In this document: positions 1-8,354 of the stretch, in pieces
Position numbering within the stretch: the first letter of the stretch is position 1
Layout: every line of letters starts with the position of its first letter
Origin: Microbacterium sp. AG1240
GTDB lineage: Bacteria > Actinomycetota > Actinomycetes > Actinomycetales > Microbacteriaceae
Length of the DNA: 64,000 nt
Direction: 5' to 3'
Assembly: GCF_003635115.1 (NCBI RefSeq)
Contig: NZ_RBXJ01000003.1
Location: forward strand, 321,324-385,323
Translations under genes and position numbers: made by a program
Notes under the pieces: generated by a model
Database searches by the model: none
What the model saw: the letters and a program-made list of their open reading frames with translations, nothing else
What the model was told of the DNA's origin: nothing

Positions 1-729
1 GAAGACCTGCTGTCCTACGCCGAGCGGCTGCGGCCCATGGTCGCCGACACCTCGCTGCTGCTGAACGAGGCGCTCGACGCCGGCGAGGTCGTGGTCTTCG
101 AGGGCGGTCAGGCCACCATGCTCGACGTCGACCACGGCACCTACCCCTTCGTCACGTCGTCGTCGGCCACGGCCGGCGGCGCGGCGACCGGCGCCGGCGT
201 CGGACCCAACCGTCTCGACCGCATCGTCGGCATCGTGAAGGCCTACACGACCCGCGTCGGCTCGGGCCCGTTCCCCACCGAGCTCTTCGACGAGCAGGGC
301 GAGTGGCTGCGCTCGCGCGGTTTCGAATTCGGCACCACCACCGGGCGTCCTCGCCGGGTGGGCTGGTACGACGCTCCGATCACGCGGTACGCGACGCGCA
401 TCAACGGCATCACCGACCTGGTGCTCACGAAGCTCGACATCCTCTCGGGTCTCGAGCAGATCCCCGTGTGCGTCGCCTACGACGTCGACGGGGTGCGCTT
501 CGACGAGGTGCCGGTGAGCCAGACCGACTTCCACCACGCGAAGCCGATCCTCGAGTACTTCCCCGGCTGGAAGAGCGACATCTCGGGTGCCCGCACCTTC
601 GACGACCTCCCGCGGGAGGCCCAGGACTACGTGCTCGCGCTGGAGGGCATGAGCGGCACGCGCATCTCGGTCATCGGAGTCGGCGCCGCCCGCGACGCCG
701 TGATCGTGCGCGCGCCTCTGGTCGACTGA
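1..729 (+). CDS. purA: Adenylosuccinate synthetase, C-terminal part
   Basis: Joins IMP and aspartate with GTP to form adenylosuccinate, the first committed step to AMP, in the cytosol. The gene is cut by the window edge; the frame is open from base 1, so about the last 242 residues are present. Family landmarks are visible: [20 protein letters not shown], then [18 protein letters not shown], the LTKLDILSG segment and a C-terminal [14 protein letters not shown] block that ends the family's usual length. Its stop overlaps the next gene's start by one base (TGATG), suggesting translational coupling. The identification is secure; only the N-terminal nucleotide-binding part is missing. Confidence 0.97.
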   Translation, partial: EDLLSYAERLRPMVADTSLLLNEALDAGEVVVFEGGQATMLDVDHGTYPFVTSSSATAGGAATGAGVGPNRLDRIVGIVKAYTTRVGSGPFPTELFDEQGEWLRSRGFEFGTTTGRPRRVGWYDAPITRYATRINGITDLVLTKLDILSGLEQIPVCVAYDVDGVRFDEVPVSQTDFHHAKPILEYFPGWKSDISGARTFDDLPREAQDYVLALEGMSGTRISVIGVGAARDAVIVRAPLVD

Positions 730-1934
730 TGCGCCTCTGGGTCGGCGGGTACTCCGCGAGCGGCAAGGGCGAAGCCGACGGCATCGGACTGCTGCAGGCG
801 GGCGAGGCCGACTCGCCCTGGGCCTCCGGCCCGCTCGGGCTGGGGCCGACGGCCGTCGTCGCTCCCGGCTCGCCCTCGTGGATCGCCCGTCACCCCTCGC
901 TCGACGTTCTCTACGCCGCCCTCGAGGCCGACGGCACGGTGCAGGCGTACCGTCTCACCGGCGAGACGACCCTCGCGCGCCACGGCCGCCCCGTCGAGGC
1001 GGGCTCGGCGGTCTGCCACGTCGGCGTCTCACCCGACGGCGCGTTCCTCCTCGCGAGCTGCTGGAACGACGGGCGCGTCGTGCGGATGGCGCTGGATGCG
1101 GAGGGACGGCCCTCGTCGCCATGGATCGCCCCCGCCGCGAACGATCCGTTCGGCCCCGACGCCCCGGTGGCGGCCGCCTCTTCGCCGGTGAGCGACCTCG
1201 CCGCCGCGACCCGCGCCCTCCGGGAGGCCGCGGGAACGGAGTTCGCGCATCTCGTTCCGGACCACGACGAGCCGGACGCGGCGGAGCCCTCGCCGGCGCT
1301 CGACGGCGCAGCATCCGACGACGTCTCCGAGCCGCGTCCCTCCCGGGCGCACCAGAGCGTCTTCCTCGGCGGAGGCCTCGTGGCCACCACCGACATGGGG
1401 CTCGACCTCGTACGTTTCTGGCGGGCGACGACGGGCGGGCTCCGGCTGGTGCAGGAGGTCGTGCTGCCCCGGGGAAGCGGCCCTCGGCACACCGTCTGGC
1501 ATCCGAGCGGGCATCTGTACGTGCTCACCGAGCTCAGTTGCGAGGTGTTCGCCCTGCGCGCGGGCGTCGACGGGGTGTGGCGCATCGTCTCCGGTGTCTC
1601 GCTGTCGCCCGACGTGCAGCTCGGTTCGGACACCGCGGCCGAGATCACCCCCAGCCACGACCGCGGGATGCTCTACGCGGGTGTGCGCGGCAGCGACGCC
1701 CTCGGCGTCGTGCGCATCACCGGAGACGGCAGCGGTCTCGTGCCGCTCGCTTTCGTCGAGGCGGGCACGCATTGGCCGCGCAACCACGTCGTGGTGCGCG
1801 ACACCGTCCTCGTCGCCGGTCAGCGGGCGAGCGAGGTCGTCTCGCTCCTCATCGACGAGCGCACCGGCATTCCCGGGAGGGTGCGTCACCGCACGGCGGC
1901 TCCGACCCCGACCTGCCTGCTGCCGACGCGCTGA
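729..1934 (+). CDS. Lactonase family protein (6-phosphogluconolactonase-like beta-propeller)
   Basis: A 401-residue cytosolic protein of the YbhE/PGL seven-bladed propeller lactonase family, which hydrolyses sugar-acid lactones. It opens with [19 protein letters not shown] and has spaced blade motifs such as SPSWIARHPSLDVLYAALE, VCHVGVSPDGAFLLASCWND and SGPRHTVWHPSGHLYVLTE, typical of the family. An acidic, Ala/Pro-rich insertion (about residues 150-205) interrupts the propeller and is probably a surface loop. The start is the ATG overlapping the purA stop. The true substrate is unknown; 6-phosphogluconolactone is only the family default. Confidence 0.82.
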   Translation: MRLWVGGYSASGKGEADGIGLLQAGEADSPWASGPLGLGPTAVVAPGSPSWIARHPSLDVLYAALEADGTVQAYRLTGETTLARHGRPVEAGSAVCHVGVSPDGAFLLASCWNDGRVVRMALDAEGRPSSPWIAPAANDPFGPDAPVAAASSPVSDLAAATRALREAAGTEFAHLVPDHDEPDAAEPSPALDGAASDDVSEPRPSRAHQSVFLGGGLVATTDMGLDLVRFWRATTGGLRLVQEVVLPRGSGPRHTVWHPSGHLYVLTELSCEVFALRAGVDGVWRIVSGVSLSPDVQLGSDTAAEITPSHDRGMLYAGVRGSDALGVVRITGDGSGLVPLAFVEAGTHWPRNHVVVRDTVLVAGQRASEVVSLLIDERTGIPGRVRHRTAAPTPTCLLPTR

Positions 1935-2027
1935 CCGACCGTCGGAGATTCGCGCGAAGGATCGGACGATCCGCCCCGAACGCTCCGACCGCGGTGAGGT
2001 TCTCCGGCGGCGGACAGTCCACGGCGG

Positions 2028-3173
2028 CTACTTCTTCGCGTCCTGACGCGGCACGACGACCTGCTTGACGATCAGCAGGATCGACGCGGTGACGGGGATC
2101 GCGACGAGGGCGCCGAGGAGGCCGAGCAGCGTTCCGCCGACCAGGGCACCGATGACGACGAGCGATCCGGGCACCGAGATGGTGCGGTTCATCACCCGCG
2201 GCGTGAGCACATATGCCTCGAGCTGCATGTACACGAGGTAGATGCCGGCGAAGATGAGCGCGTCGATCGGATCGACGAACAGCACCAGGATGGTGCCGAT
2301 CGCCCAGAAGAGCACCGAGCCGACGAGTGGGATGAGCGTGATGCAGAAGGCGACCACGGCCATGAGCGCGGGGAACGGGAACCCGAGGAAGAGGAGCAGG
2401 AAGAACGCGACGACCGCGTTGCAGAACGCCAGCACCACCATGCCCATGAGGTAGCCGCCGACGGAATCGGTGATCTGCTCGGTCATATCGGCGACGCCCG
2501 CGCGGTTGCGAGCCGGCACGAGGCGCACGAACGCGGTCTTCATGTTCGGCAGCGACGCGAGGAAGTAGAGGCTGAGGACGATCACGATGATGATGCCCGA
2601 GATGCCGGTACCGATCGTGATGCCCACCTGGAGCACGCCGCCGCCGATGGCGGCGATGTTGCCGGGATCGGTGAGGAACTTCTGCACCTCGGCGACGATG
2701 TCGGTCACGCTGTCGCCGAAGTTCGCCTCCAGCCACTGGTAGACATCGCTGCGCATGAAGTCGCTGACGAGCCCGGGGGCGTCGCTGATGAACTGCGTCA
2801 CCTGCCGCACCACGGTCGGGATGATGAGCAGCAGGATGCCGACGAGAACCCCCGCGAAGGCGATCGACACCACGACGATCGACCACGCGCGGGAGAGGCC
2901 ACGACGCCCGAGGAAGCGCACCAGGGGATCGAGCCCCAGAGCGGCGAACAGCGCGAAGGCGACGTAGATGATGACCGTCGAGAGATTCGAGATGGCGATT
3001 CCGAGCAGCACCGCCGCGAGTCCGCCGAGGGTGATGAAGAATCCGACGCCGAAGGGGCTGGCCAGATTGGCCCAGATCGGCGTGTTCGGGGAGCGCCCCT
3101 CGGAGTGCACTCCATCGGCGCCGGGCGAGGTCGGATCCGCGTCTGAGGCGGACTTTCTGGGGGTGACGCGCAT
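2028..3173 (-). CDS. AI-2E family transporter (UPF0118/PerM-like permease)
   Basis: A 381-residue polytopic membrane protein of the AI-2E (PerM/TqsA) family. A polar N-terminal tail of about 38 residues precedes paired helices (about 42-85), another pair near 95-118, an extracytoplasmic stretch (about 120-165) and the C-terminal helix bundle (165-205, 225-300, 330-365) with the family-typical LIPLVGSVLFWAIG and YVLTPRVMNRTISVPG segments. Despite the family name, export of autoinducer-2 is shown for only a few members, and Na+/H+ antiport has been reported for others. The start is the ATG at 3173, which has a TANNNT box 7 nt upstream and no ribosome-binding site. Confidence 0.88.
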   Translation of the reverse strand: MRVTPRKSASDADPTSPGADGVHSEGRSPNTPIWANLASPFGVGFFITLGGLAAVLLGIAISNLSTVIIYVAFALFAALGLDPLVRFLGRRGLSRAWSIVVVSIAFAGVLVGILLLIIPTVVRQVTQFISDAPGLVSDFMRSDVYQWLEANFGDSVTDIVAEVQKFLTDPGNIAAIGGGVLQVGITIGTGISGIIIVIVLSLYFLASLPNMKTAFVRLVPARNRAGVADMTEQITDSVGGYLMGMVVLAFCNAVVAFFLLLFLGFPFPALMAVVAFCITLIPLVGSVLFWAIGTILVLFVDPIDALIFAGIYLVYMQLEAYVLTPRVMNRTISVPGSLVVIGALVGGTLLGLLGALVAIPVTASILLIVKQVVVPRQDAKK

Positions 3174-3180
3174 GGGTCAC

Positions 3181-3186
3181 ACTCTA
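3181..3186 (-). promoter_or_regulatory. -10 element of a probable leaderless promoter for the AI-2E gene
   Basis: On the minus strand TAGAGT ends 7 nt before the ATG at 3173. The intervening bases lack a Shine-Dalgarno sequence. This matches the actinobacterial leaderless pattern, in which transcription begins at or next to the start codon. No convincing -35 is seen. Confidence 0.45.
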
Positions 3187-3268
3187 GGGCTGCGGTGAGG
3201 CGACCACGGGGAACACGGCACTGCGGTGCGCGCCCGGGCAACCGGTATCGTCGGAGCCGGAGGAAGCC

Positions 3269-3586
3269 ATGACCGAACCCACATCGACCGAGTCCGACCC
3301 CGCCGTGGTTCTCGCGGGGCTCCGGGGGAGCATCGACAACATCGACGCGGCTCTCATCTTCCTGCTCGCCGAGCGCTTCCGCTGCACCAAGCAGGTGGGG
3401 GTGCTCAAGGCCAAGCACGACATGCCGGCGTCGGATCCGACGCGCGAGGAGCAGCAGATCGCGCGCCTCAAGAGGCTCGCCGAAGACGCCGACCTCGATC
3501 CCGCCTTCGCCGAGAAGTGGTTCAACTTCGTCGTCGCCGAGGTGATCCGCCACCACCGCAGCGAGGCGGCCGCCCAGCAGTCCTGA
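3269..3586 (+). CDS. Chorismate mutase, AroQ type
   Basis: A 105-residue all-helical chorismate mutase that converts chorismate to prephenate for phenylalanine and tyrosine synthesis. The AroQ pattern is clear: LRGSIDNIDAALIFLLAERF (helix 1, conserved Arg), CTKQVGVLKAKHDMPASDP (conserved Lys and the turn), then EEQQIARLKRLAEDADLDP and a C-terminal helix ending VAEVIRHH. Length fits a stand-alone cytosolic enzyme; no signal peptide or fused dehydratase is seen. GGAGGAAG sits 5-6 nt before the ATG. It stands alone, divergent from the AI-2E gene, with no other aromatic pathway genes nearby. Confidence 0.93.
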   Translation: MTEPTSTESDPAVVLAGLRGSIDNIDAALIFLLAERFRCTKQVGVLKAKHDMPASDPTREEQQIARLKRLAEDADLDPAFAEKWFNFVVAEVIRHHRSEAAAQQS

Positions 3587-3671
3587 GCCCCGTCGCGACG
3601 AGTGGCCCGACCGCGTGGCCCGGGGGCGTGGACGCGCCCGCATTGCGCGCTGTGCTCGTCGCGGTGAGCTT

Positions 3672-3679
3672 ATACGTAT
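3672..3679. promoter_or_regulatory. Upstream LacI-type operator half of the ABC transporter promoter
   Basis: ATACGTAT is a perfect palindrome centred on CG, the usual LacI-family operator core. The same core recurs 64 bp downstream and before the aldolase operon, so it probably binds the LacI protein encoded at 10548-11549. Distance between the two copies would allow looping. Flanks here (T/T) match less well than at the other sites. Confidence 0.55.
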
Positions 3680-3694
3680 TCATGTTACGGCCGA

Positions 3695-3723
3695 GTGTCA
3701 AAAGATTTCGCGTCAATTAGGCT
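3695..3723 (+). promoter_or_regulatory. Candidate promoter of the ABC importer operon
   Basis: GTGTCA (3695-3700) and TAGGCT (3718-3723) are separated by 17 bp. Transcription would begin near 3730, placing the operator at 3736-3749 just downstream, where a bound repressor blocks elongation or open-complex formation. The match to consensus is moderate. Confidence 0.4.
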
Positions 3724-3735
3724 TCCCTAAGCCGT

Positions 3736-3749
3736 GTGCATACGTATAC
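3736..3749. promoter_or_regulatory. LacI operator upstream of the ABC binding protein
   Basis: GTGCATACGTATAC contains the 8-bp perfect palindrome ATACGTAT and the left flank GTGC seen again at 10451-10466 and 11598-11613. It lies 10 bp before the start codon of the binding lipoprotein, which places the importer under the local LacI regulator. Confidence 0.7.
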
Positions 3750-3758
3750 GGTGTGGCC

Positions 3759-5066
3759 ATGTCATCCACTAAGAAGCGCGCATTCGCCCTCATCGTTGCG
3801 GCGGCCGTGGGTGCACTCGCTCTGGCAGGATGCGGCGCCGGCAGCCGCACCGGCAACGCGAATGCCACCGAGGTCACTTGCGATTACACAGCCCCCGATT
3901 CGGCGACCACCGTCAACGTGCTCGCCTACAACTCCTCCGCCATCGACCCCTTCACCGACACCATGGTGTCGAGTTGCTCCAAGGACGATGTCACCGTCAA
4001 GCACGACCCCATCGATTTCGGTGGACAGGTCACCAAGACGACCGCCACCCTGGCGGGTGACACCGGCACCTACGACATCATCGAGACCTACGGGTTCGTC
4101 ATTCCCGGTCTCGCGACCGACAAGAAGCTCGTCCCGCTGAACGACCTGTACGACAAGTACGCCGCCGACTACGGTCTCGACAAGATCAGCGAGTCGATGC
4201 GGACAGGGATGTCGTTCGACGGAGAGCTCTACGCCCTGCCGATGCAGGCGCAGATGTTCGTCATGGCGTACCGCACCGACATCTTCGAAGAGCTTGGCAT
4301 CGAGGTGCCGACCACGTTCGACGAGATGATCGCGGCTGCCGAGAAGATCAAGGCCGCGGGAAAGATGGACTACCCCATCGCGCTGCCGTGGCTCGCCACC
4401 TCCGACGTGTCCACCAGCTTCCAGGCGGCGATGAACTCGCTGGGCGCCGACTTCGTGAACGACGCCGGTGACGTCACGCTCGACACCCCTGAGGCGCAGC
4501 AGGCGCTCGAGGCGATGCTCGCGCTGAAGCCCTACATGGACCCGCAGGTCACCACCTTCGACCAGCCCAAGGTGCAGCAGCAGATGTACAACGGCACCGC
4601 GGCGATGTCGATCATGTTCTCCGGACGCATGAGCGACCTCACCCTCGACACGAACAGCAACCTCGCCGATTCGTTCGCGTTCGCGGCGCCGCCGAAGCTC
4701 ACCAGCTCCGCCGAGTACGCCTACAACCGCCTCTCCATCGACGGGTGGTCGATCCCCTTCAACACCGAGCTCGACCACGACATGCTGTTCGTCATGATGG
4801 CCTCGGCCGTCAGCGAGGACGCATCGACGGCATCCGTCCCCGCGGCCTACCCGGCGCGCGAGGGCATGGTCACGGCCGAGAACTCGCCCTACGGCGAGGC
4901 TGCGAACGAGTCGATCGCGGCCGCGATGCCGCCCGTCGTCTCGCCCGTGCTCGCCGACCTGACGAACGAGATCCGTCCGATCCTCGTTCAGATCCTGGCG
5001 GGCAACGTATCGGTCGACGAGGGTATGGCGCAGATGCAGGCCGCGGGAGAAGCCTTCGTCGGCTGA
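3759..5066 (+). CDS. Carbohydrate-type ABC importer, substrate-binding lipoprotein
   Basis: A 435-residue extracellular solute-binding protein (family 1, MalE-like). The start MSSTKKRAFALIVAAAVGAL gives a lipoprotein signal with lipobox LAGC and Cys25 as the lipidated residue, so it is tethered to the outer face of the membrane. Family 1 landmarks include YDIIETYGFVIPGLATDKKL, YALPMQAQMFVMAYRTDIFE and GTAAMSIMFSGRM. Longer upstream starts would bury the signal peptide and were rejected. It heads the operon with two permeases and a hydrolase and is preceded by two LacI operators. The ligand cannot be read from sequence; the enzymes nearby suggest a sugar acid or modified sugar. Confidence 0.9.
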   Translation: MSSTKKRAFALIVAAAVGALALAGCGAGSRTGNANATEVTCDYTAPDSATTVNVLAYNSSAIDPFTDTMVSSCSKDDVTVKHDPIDFGGQVTKTTATLAGDTGTYDIIETYGFVIPGLATDKKLVPLNDLYDKYAADYGLDKISESMRTGMSFDGELYALPMQAQMFVMAYRTDIFEELGIEVPTTFDEMIAAAEKIKAAGKMDYPIALPWLATSDVSTSFQAAMNSLGADFVNDAGDVTLDTPEAQQALEAMLALKPYMDPQVTTFDQPKVQQQMYNGTAAMSIMFSGRMSDLTLDTNSNLADSFAFAAPPKLTSSAEYAYNRLSIDGWSIPFNTELDHDMLFVMMASAVSEDASTASVPAAYPAREGMVTAENSPYGEAANESIAAAMPPVVSPVLADLTNEIRPILVQILAGNVSVDEGMAQMQAAGEAFVG

Positions 5067-5091
5067 TCGACGTCCACCCACAACCACCGAC

Positions 5092-5125
5092 GAGTGCGGC
5101 CCGGATCCTGGTCCGGGCCGCACTC
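5092..5125 (+). other. Intercistronic stem-loop between binding protein and permease
   Basis: GAGTGCGGCCCGG and CCGGGCCGCACTC form a perfect 13-bp stem around an 8-nt loop. It is followed by AAAGGGAG, the ribosome-binding site of the next gene, and by no U-run. Such hairpins are known to stabilise the upstream mRNA or partially terminate transcription, so that binding protein exceeds permease. Confidence 0.75.
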
Positions 5126-5145
5126 CGGCAAAGGGAGTAACGCCC

Positions 5146-6018
5146 ATGAAAGCGCGCGAGTTCTGGCTGCTTTTCGCTCCGAGTTTCCTCATCATGGCGG
5201 GGCTGCTGGTCATCCCGCTGGTGCGGACGATCCAGTGGAGCTTCGAGAGCGTCCGCTACGGCACCCCCGGCACCTTCGTGGGTCTCGCCAACTTCGCCGA
5301 CGCCCTGACCGATGTGCGATTCGGGAAGGCGGCGCTGTTCACGGTCGTCGTCACCGTCATCACGACGGCCATCCTGCTGGTTCTGGGCTACATCATCGCG
5401 ACCGGCATCAACCGGCTCACGACGTCTCGGCCGCTGGTGCTCGGCATCATGCTGGTGTCGTACGTGCTGCCGAACCTCGTCGGCGCCGTCGCCTACTCGT
5501 GGCTGTTCGACGACAACTTCGGAGGCGTGGTCAACCGCTTCATCGGTCTCCTGGGCGGCAGCCAGGTGCTGTGGTTCACCGATCAGGTACCGAACGCGAT
5601 CCTGGTGATCTCCAACACCGTGTGGCACATGCTGCCGTTCGCGATGCTGATCATCCTCGCGGGCCTCCAGGGCGTGCCGGCCGAACTCAAAGAGGCAGCG
5701 AGGATCGACGGGGCGAACGGTCTGCAGACGCATCTGCACGTCATCATCCCGACGATCAGGGGCGTGGTGGGGTTCGTCACGCTGATCTCGATCATGGACG
5801 TGCTGCGCATGTTCGACAACCTGATCCCCTTGTCGCCGCAGGCCGCGGCGATCGGCAATGAATCGATCATGCTCTACGTGTACTCCGTGGCCTTCGCCGA
5901 CGGGGCGCAGAACCTCGGGCTCGGCAGTGCCATCAACGTGCTCACCATCGGGCTGATCCTCGTCATGCTCATCCCCTTCATCCGCGGCATCTTCAAGGAA
6001 GCGAGGGTCGCACGATGA
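5146..6018 (+). CDS. ABC importer permease, MalF/UgpA type
   Basis: A 290-residue inner-membrane subunit with six predicted helices. The first, near residues 7-29, begins FWLLFAPSFLIMAGLLVIPL. The cytoplasmic EAA loop that contacts the ATPase reads ELKEAARIDGANGLQTHLHV (about residues 181-200). It pairs with the next gene as a heterodimeric pore for the substrate delivered by the upstream lipoprotein. The ATG is preceded by AAAGGGAG. The last four bases overlap the next start (ATGA), showing coupling. Confidence 0.93.
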   Translation: MKAREFWLLFAPSFLIMAGLLVIPLVRTIQWSFESVRYGTPGTFVGLANFADALTDVRFGKAALFTVVVTVITTAILLVLGYIIATGINRLTTSRPLVLGIMLVSYVLPNLVGAVAYSWLFDDNFGGVVNRFIGLLGGSQVLWFTDQVPNAILVISNTVWHMLPFAMLIILAGLQGVPAELKEAARIDGANGLQTHLHVIIPTIRGVVGFVTLISIMDVLRMFDNLIPLSPQAAAIGNESIMLYVYSVAFADGAQNLGLGSAINVLTIGLILVMLIPFIRGIFKEARVAR

Positions 6019-6920
6019 CGCTCACCAGTGACGGGCTCTCCACCCGTGCCATCACCACCGCAGATATCGAGGGCAAGGGGCCCCGGCGGCGCCGCGGTCG
6101 CTGGGGGCGTCCGCCGATCGTCACCGGGTTGCTGCTCGCGATCCTCTGCGTGCTCATGCTCAGCCCATTCATCTGGATGACCCTCTCGGTCACGAAACCC
6201 ACGAACGTGGCGTTCGCCAATCCGCCGGTGGTGTGGGGCTACGCGCCGACGGTGCAGGCGTTCGTCGACCTCTGGCAGACGACGTACTTCGCCGACTACC
6301 TCGTGAACACCGTCGTGGTGGCCGTGGTCTCGACCGTCATCGCGCTCATCATCGGCATCCCCGCGGCGTACGCGCTGTCGCGGTTCCCGAGCTACGTCTC
6401 CGCCCTTCTCCTCGTGCTCGCCCTCATCTTCCGGGCCCTCCCGCGGTTCGCCGTGGTGCTGCCGATGTACGACATCAGCCGTGCGCTCGGCATCTACGAC
6501 ACCACGTTCGCCCTGGCGATCGCACTCGTGGCGATCAACCAACCGTTCACGATCTGGCTGTTGCGCAACTTCTTCGCCGAGATCCCGCGCGAACTGGACG
6601 AGGCCGCGATGATCGACGGATGCAGCAGGATCGGGATGCTGCGTCGCGTGATGATTCCGCTGATGGGACCGGGAATCCTCACGGCCGGGATCTTCGTGTT
6701 CCTGTTCGCGTTCCAGGAGTACCTCACGGCGCTCGTGCTGACGGACTCGTCGTCGAAGACGGTGCCGGTCTTCATCGCCACGCAGCTCGGCCAGACGCTG
6801 CCGATGCTCCAACAGGCGGGAGCGGCCTCCATCCTCCTGACCATCCCGGTGGTGGTGATCGCCTTCATCGCGCAGAAGTACCTCGTCGCCGGGCTCAGCG
6901 ACGGCGCAGTGAAGGGCTGA
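6015..6920 (+). CDS. ABC importer permease, MalG/UgpE type
   Basis: A 301-residue membrane subunit, partner of the preceding permease. A basic N-terminal tail (GKGPRRRRGRWGRPP) precedes the first helix at about 36-58; the EAA loop ELDEAAMIDGCSRIGMLRRV lies at about 193-212 and five further helices follow the usual MalG layout. It overlaps the upstream gene by 4 bp. No ATP-binding subunit is encoded in this operon, so a shared ATPase of the MsiK/UgpC kind elsewhere in the genome must energise the importer. That last point is inference from family knowledge. Confidence 0.93.
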   Translation: MTLTSDGLSTRAITTADIEGKGPRRRRGRWGRPPIVTGLLLAILCVLMLSPFIWMTLSVTKPTNVAFANPPVVWGYAPTVQAFVDLWQTTYFADYLVNTVVVAVVSTVIALIIGIPAAYALSRFPSYVSALLLVLALIFRALPRFAVVLPMYDISRALGIYDTTFALAIALVAINQPFTIWLLRNFFAEIPRELDEAAMIDGCSRIGMLRRVMIPLMGPGILTAGIFVFLFAFQEYLTALVLTDSSSKTVPVFIATQLGQTLPMLQQAGAASILLTIPVVVIAFIAQKYLVAGLSDGAVKG

Positions 6921-6925
6921 CCGGG

Positions 6926-7651
6926 GTGTCGGCCGTGCCGCTCGTCCTCCTGGCGGGGATGAACTGCACGGCCGACCTCTGGGCGGGGTGCGGGCTCGAC
7001 GATGCGCTCACTCCCGAGCTGACCGAGGAATCCATCGACGCCCAGGTCGAGCACCTGCTCGATACGCTGCCCCCGACGTTCGTGCTGGGTGGGCTGTCGC
7101 TGGGGGCGATCGTGGCGATGGCGCTGATCGCCCGGGCACCCTCCCGTGTCGCGGGGCTCTGCCTCGTCTCGACCAATGCCAAGGCGCCGACCGACGAGCA
7201 GCGACGATCGTGGCGGGGCTGGATCGATCGGCTCGACCGCGGCGAATCCGCCCGGTCGCTCCAGGAGTCGATCATCGACGCGCTGCTCACACCCCGGATC
7301 GTGGTCGATCGGCCCGACCTGGTGGCGCGCACCGCAGCGATGGGGGAGTCGACGGGAGCGGAGGCCCTGCGCGCGCAGTTGTCGATGCAGGCGACGCGCA
7401 CCGACCAGCGACCGGGCCTTCGGGCCGTCCGGGTGCCGACCCTCGTGGTGTCGGGTGCGCACGACACGGTGTGCCCCCCGTCGTTCCACGTCGAGATCGC
7501 GAACGAGGTCAGGGGTGCGCGGGTGGTGTCACTGGATGCGGGGCACCTGCTGCCGCTCGTGCAGCCGGCCGCCTTCGGCGCCCTCGTGCGTTCGTGGCGC
7601 GACCGGCGCCTCAGCCCCGCGGGGTCAGCAGCGTACGTAAGTGGCCCATGA
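6926..7651 (+). CDS. Alpha/beta hydrolase in the ABC operon
   Basis: A 241-residue cytosolic alpha/beta-hydrolase-fold enzyme. The nucleophile elbow GGLSLGAI places Ser58; the acid is probably Asp180 in VVSGAHDTVCPP and the base His207 in LDAGHLLPL, giving a complete Ser-Asp-His triad. The GTG at 6926 lies 5 nt after the permease stop; GTG 6935 or ATG 6959 are possible alternatives. It is co-transcribed with the importer, so it probably opens a lactone or ester of the imported substrate. Its 3' end overlaps the convergent aldolase gene by 41 bp. Confidence 0.8.
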   Translation: MSAVPLVLLAGMNCTADLWAGCGLDDALTPELTEESIDAQVEHLLDTLPPTFVLGGLSLGAIVAMALIARAPSRVAGLCLVSTNAKAPTDEQRRSWRGWIDRLDRGESARSLQESIIDALLTPRIVVDRPDLVARTAAMGESTGAEALRAQLSMQATRTDQRPGLRAVRVPTLVVSGAHDTVCPPSFHVEIANEVRGARVVSLDAGHLLPLVQPAAFGALVRSWRDRRLSPAGSAAYVSGP

Positions 7652-8354
7652 GGGCGTGGGCCAGGTTGTAGACGACCAGGTGCGCTCCGTCGTCGAACGC
7701 CGCGGTCGCAGCATCCGTCGTGCCCACGATGTCCATGCGGAGCTTTCCCGCCTCCGCGATCGACGCGTTGACGCGCGCGGAGGCCTCGGCGACGGGGAGA
7801 TCGTCGGCACGCGACGACGCGGCGAGGTCGGCGGGGCCGATCATGATCCCGTCGAGCCCGGGTGTCGCGAGGATGTCTGCGGCCGCCGCGACCCCCGCGG
7901 GGGATTCGATCATCCCGATCACGAGGGTGTTGTGGAGGAACCAGTCCTTGTGGGCCGCCGCGTCGGTCTCACCGAAGCGTCCGGCGCGACTGTAGGTGGC
8001 GAACCCGCGGGCTCCCAGAGGCGGGTAGTGCGCCGCGGCGACGAGCGCGGCGGCATCGCGGGCGTCGTCCAGATGCGGCGCGACGACTCCGACGGCTCCC
8101 TGGTCGAGCACCCGGAGGATCGAGCCCCCGTCGCCTTCGCCGACGCGCACGATCACGGGAACGGTGTGCAGGCCCGCCGCGGCGATGTGCTGGCGGAGGG
8201 CGAGGAGGTCGGCCGGGCCGTGCTCGCAGTCGATCAGCACGAAGTCATAGCCCGCGACCGCGGTCATCTCGACGAGCTCCTCGGCGGGCATCCGCAGCAG
8301 CACGCCGAGGAGGCGCTCGCCGGCCAGCGCGCGAGCGCGCAGAGACCCGGGCAT
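7611..8354 (-). CDS. HpcH/HpaI (class II, metal-dependent) aldolase family protein
   Basis: A 247-residue enzyme of the HpcH/HpaI family, which splits 2-keto-3-deoxy (sugar) acids to pyruvate and an aldehyde using a divalent metal. Visible residues are His45 in DFVLIDCEHGPAD, Arg70 in PVIVRV, the PPLGARG loop, metal ligand Glu150 in GMIESPAG and Asp176 in MIGPADLAAS. Length is typical. The ATG at 8354 overlaps the SDR stop by one base (TGATG). As last gene of the HisD-like/SDR/aldolase operon it is probably the carbon-splitting step. The exact keto acid is not deducible. Confidence 0.87.
   Translation of the reverse strand: MPGSLRARALAGERLLGVLLRMPAEELVEMTAVAGYDFVLIDCEHGPADLLALRQHIAAAGLHTVPVIVRVGEGDGGSILRVLDQGAVGVVAPHLDDARDAAALVAAAHYPPLGARGFATYSRAGRFGETDAAAHKDWFLHNTLVIGMIESPAGVAAAADILATPGLDGIMIGPADLAASSRADDLPVAEASARVNASIAEAGKLRMDIVGTTDAATAAFDDGAHLVVYNLAHALMGHLRTLLTPRG

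Noticed and set aside
1935..2027. A terminator between the lactonase and the AI-2E gene
   Set aside because: Only weak GC stems such as GATCGGACGATCC were found; none is clear enough to list.
3717..3732. TTAGG-CTTC-CCTAA inverted repeat as a DtxR/IdeR iron box
   Set aside because: The spacing of arms is too short for the 19-bp iron box, and the downstream genes are not iron-related.
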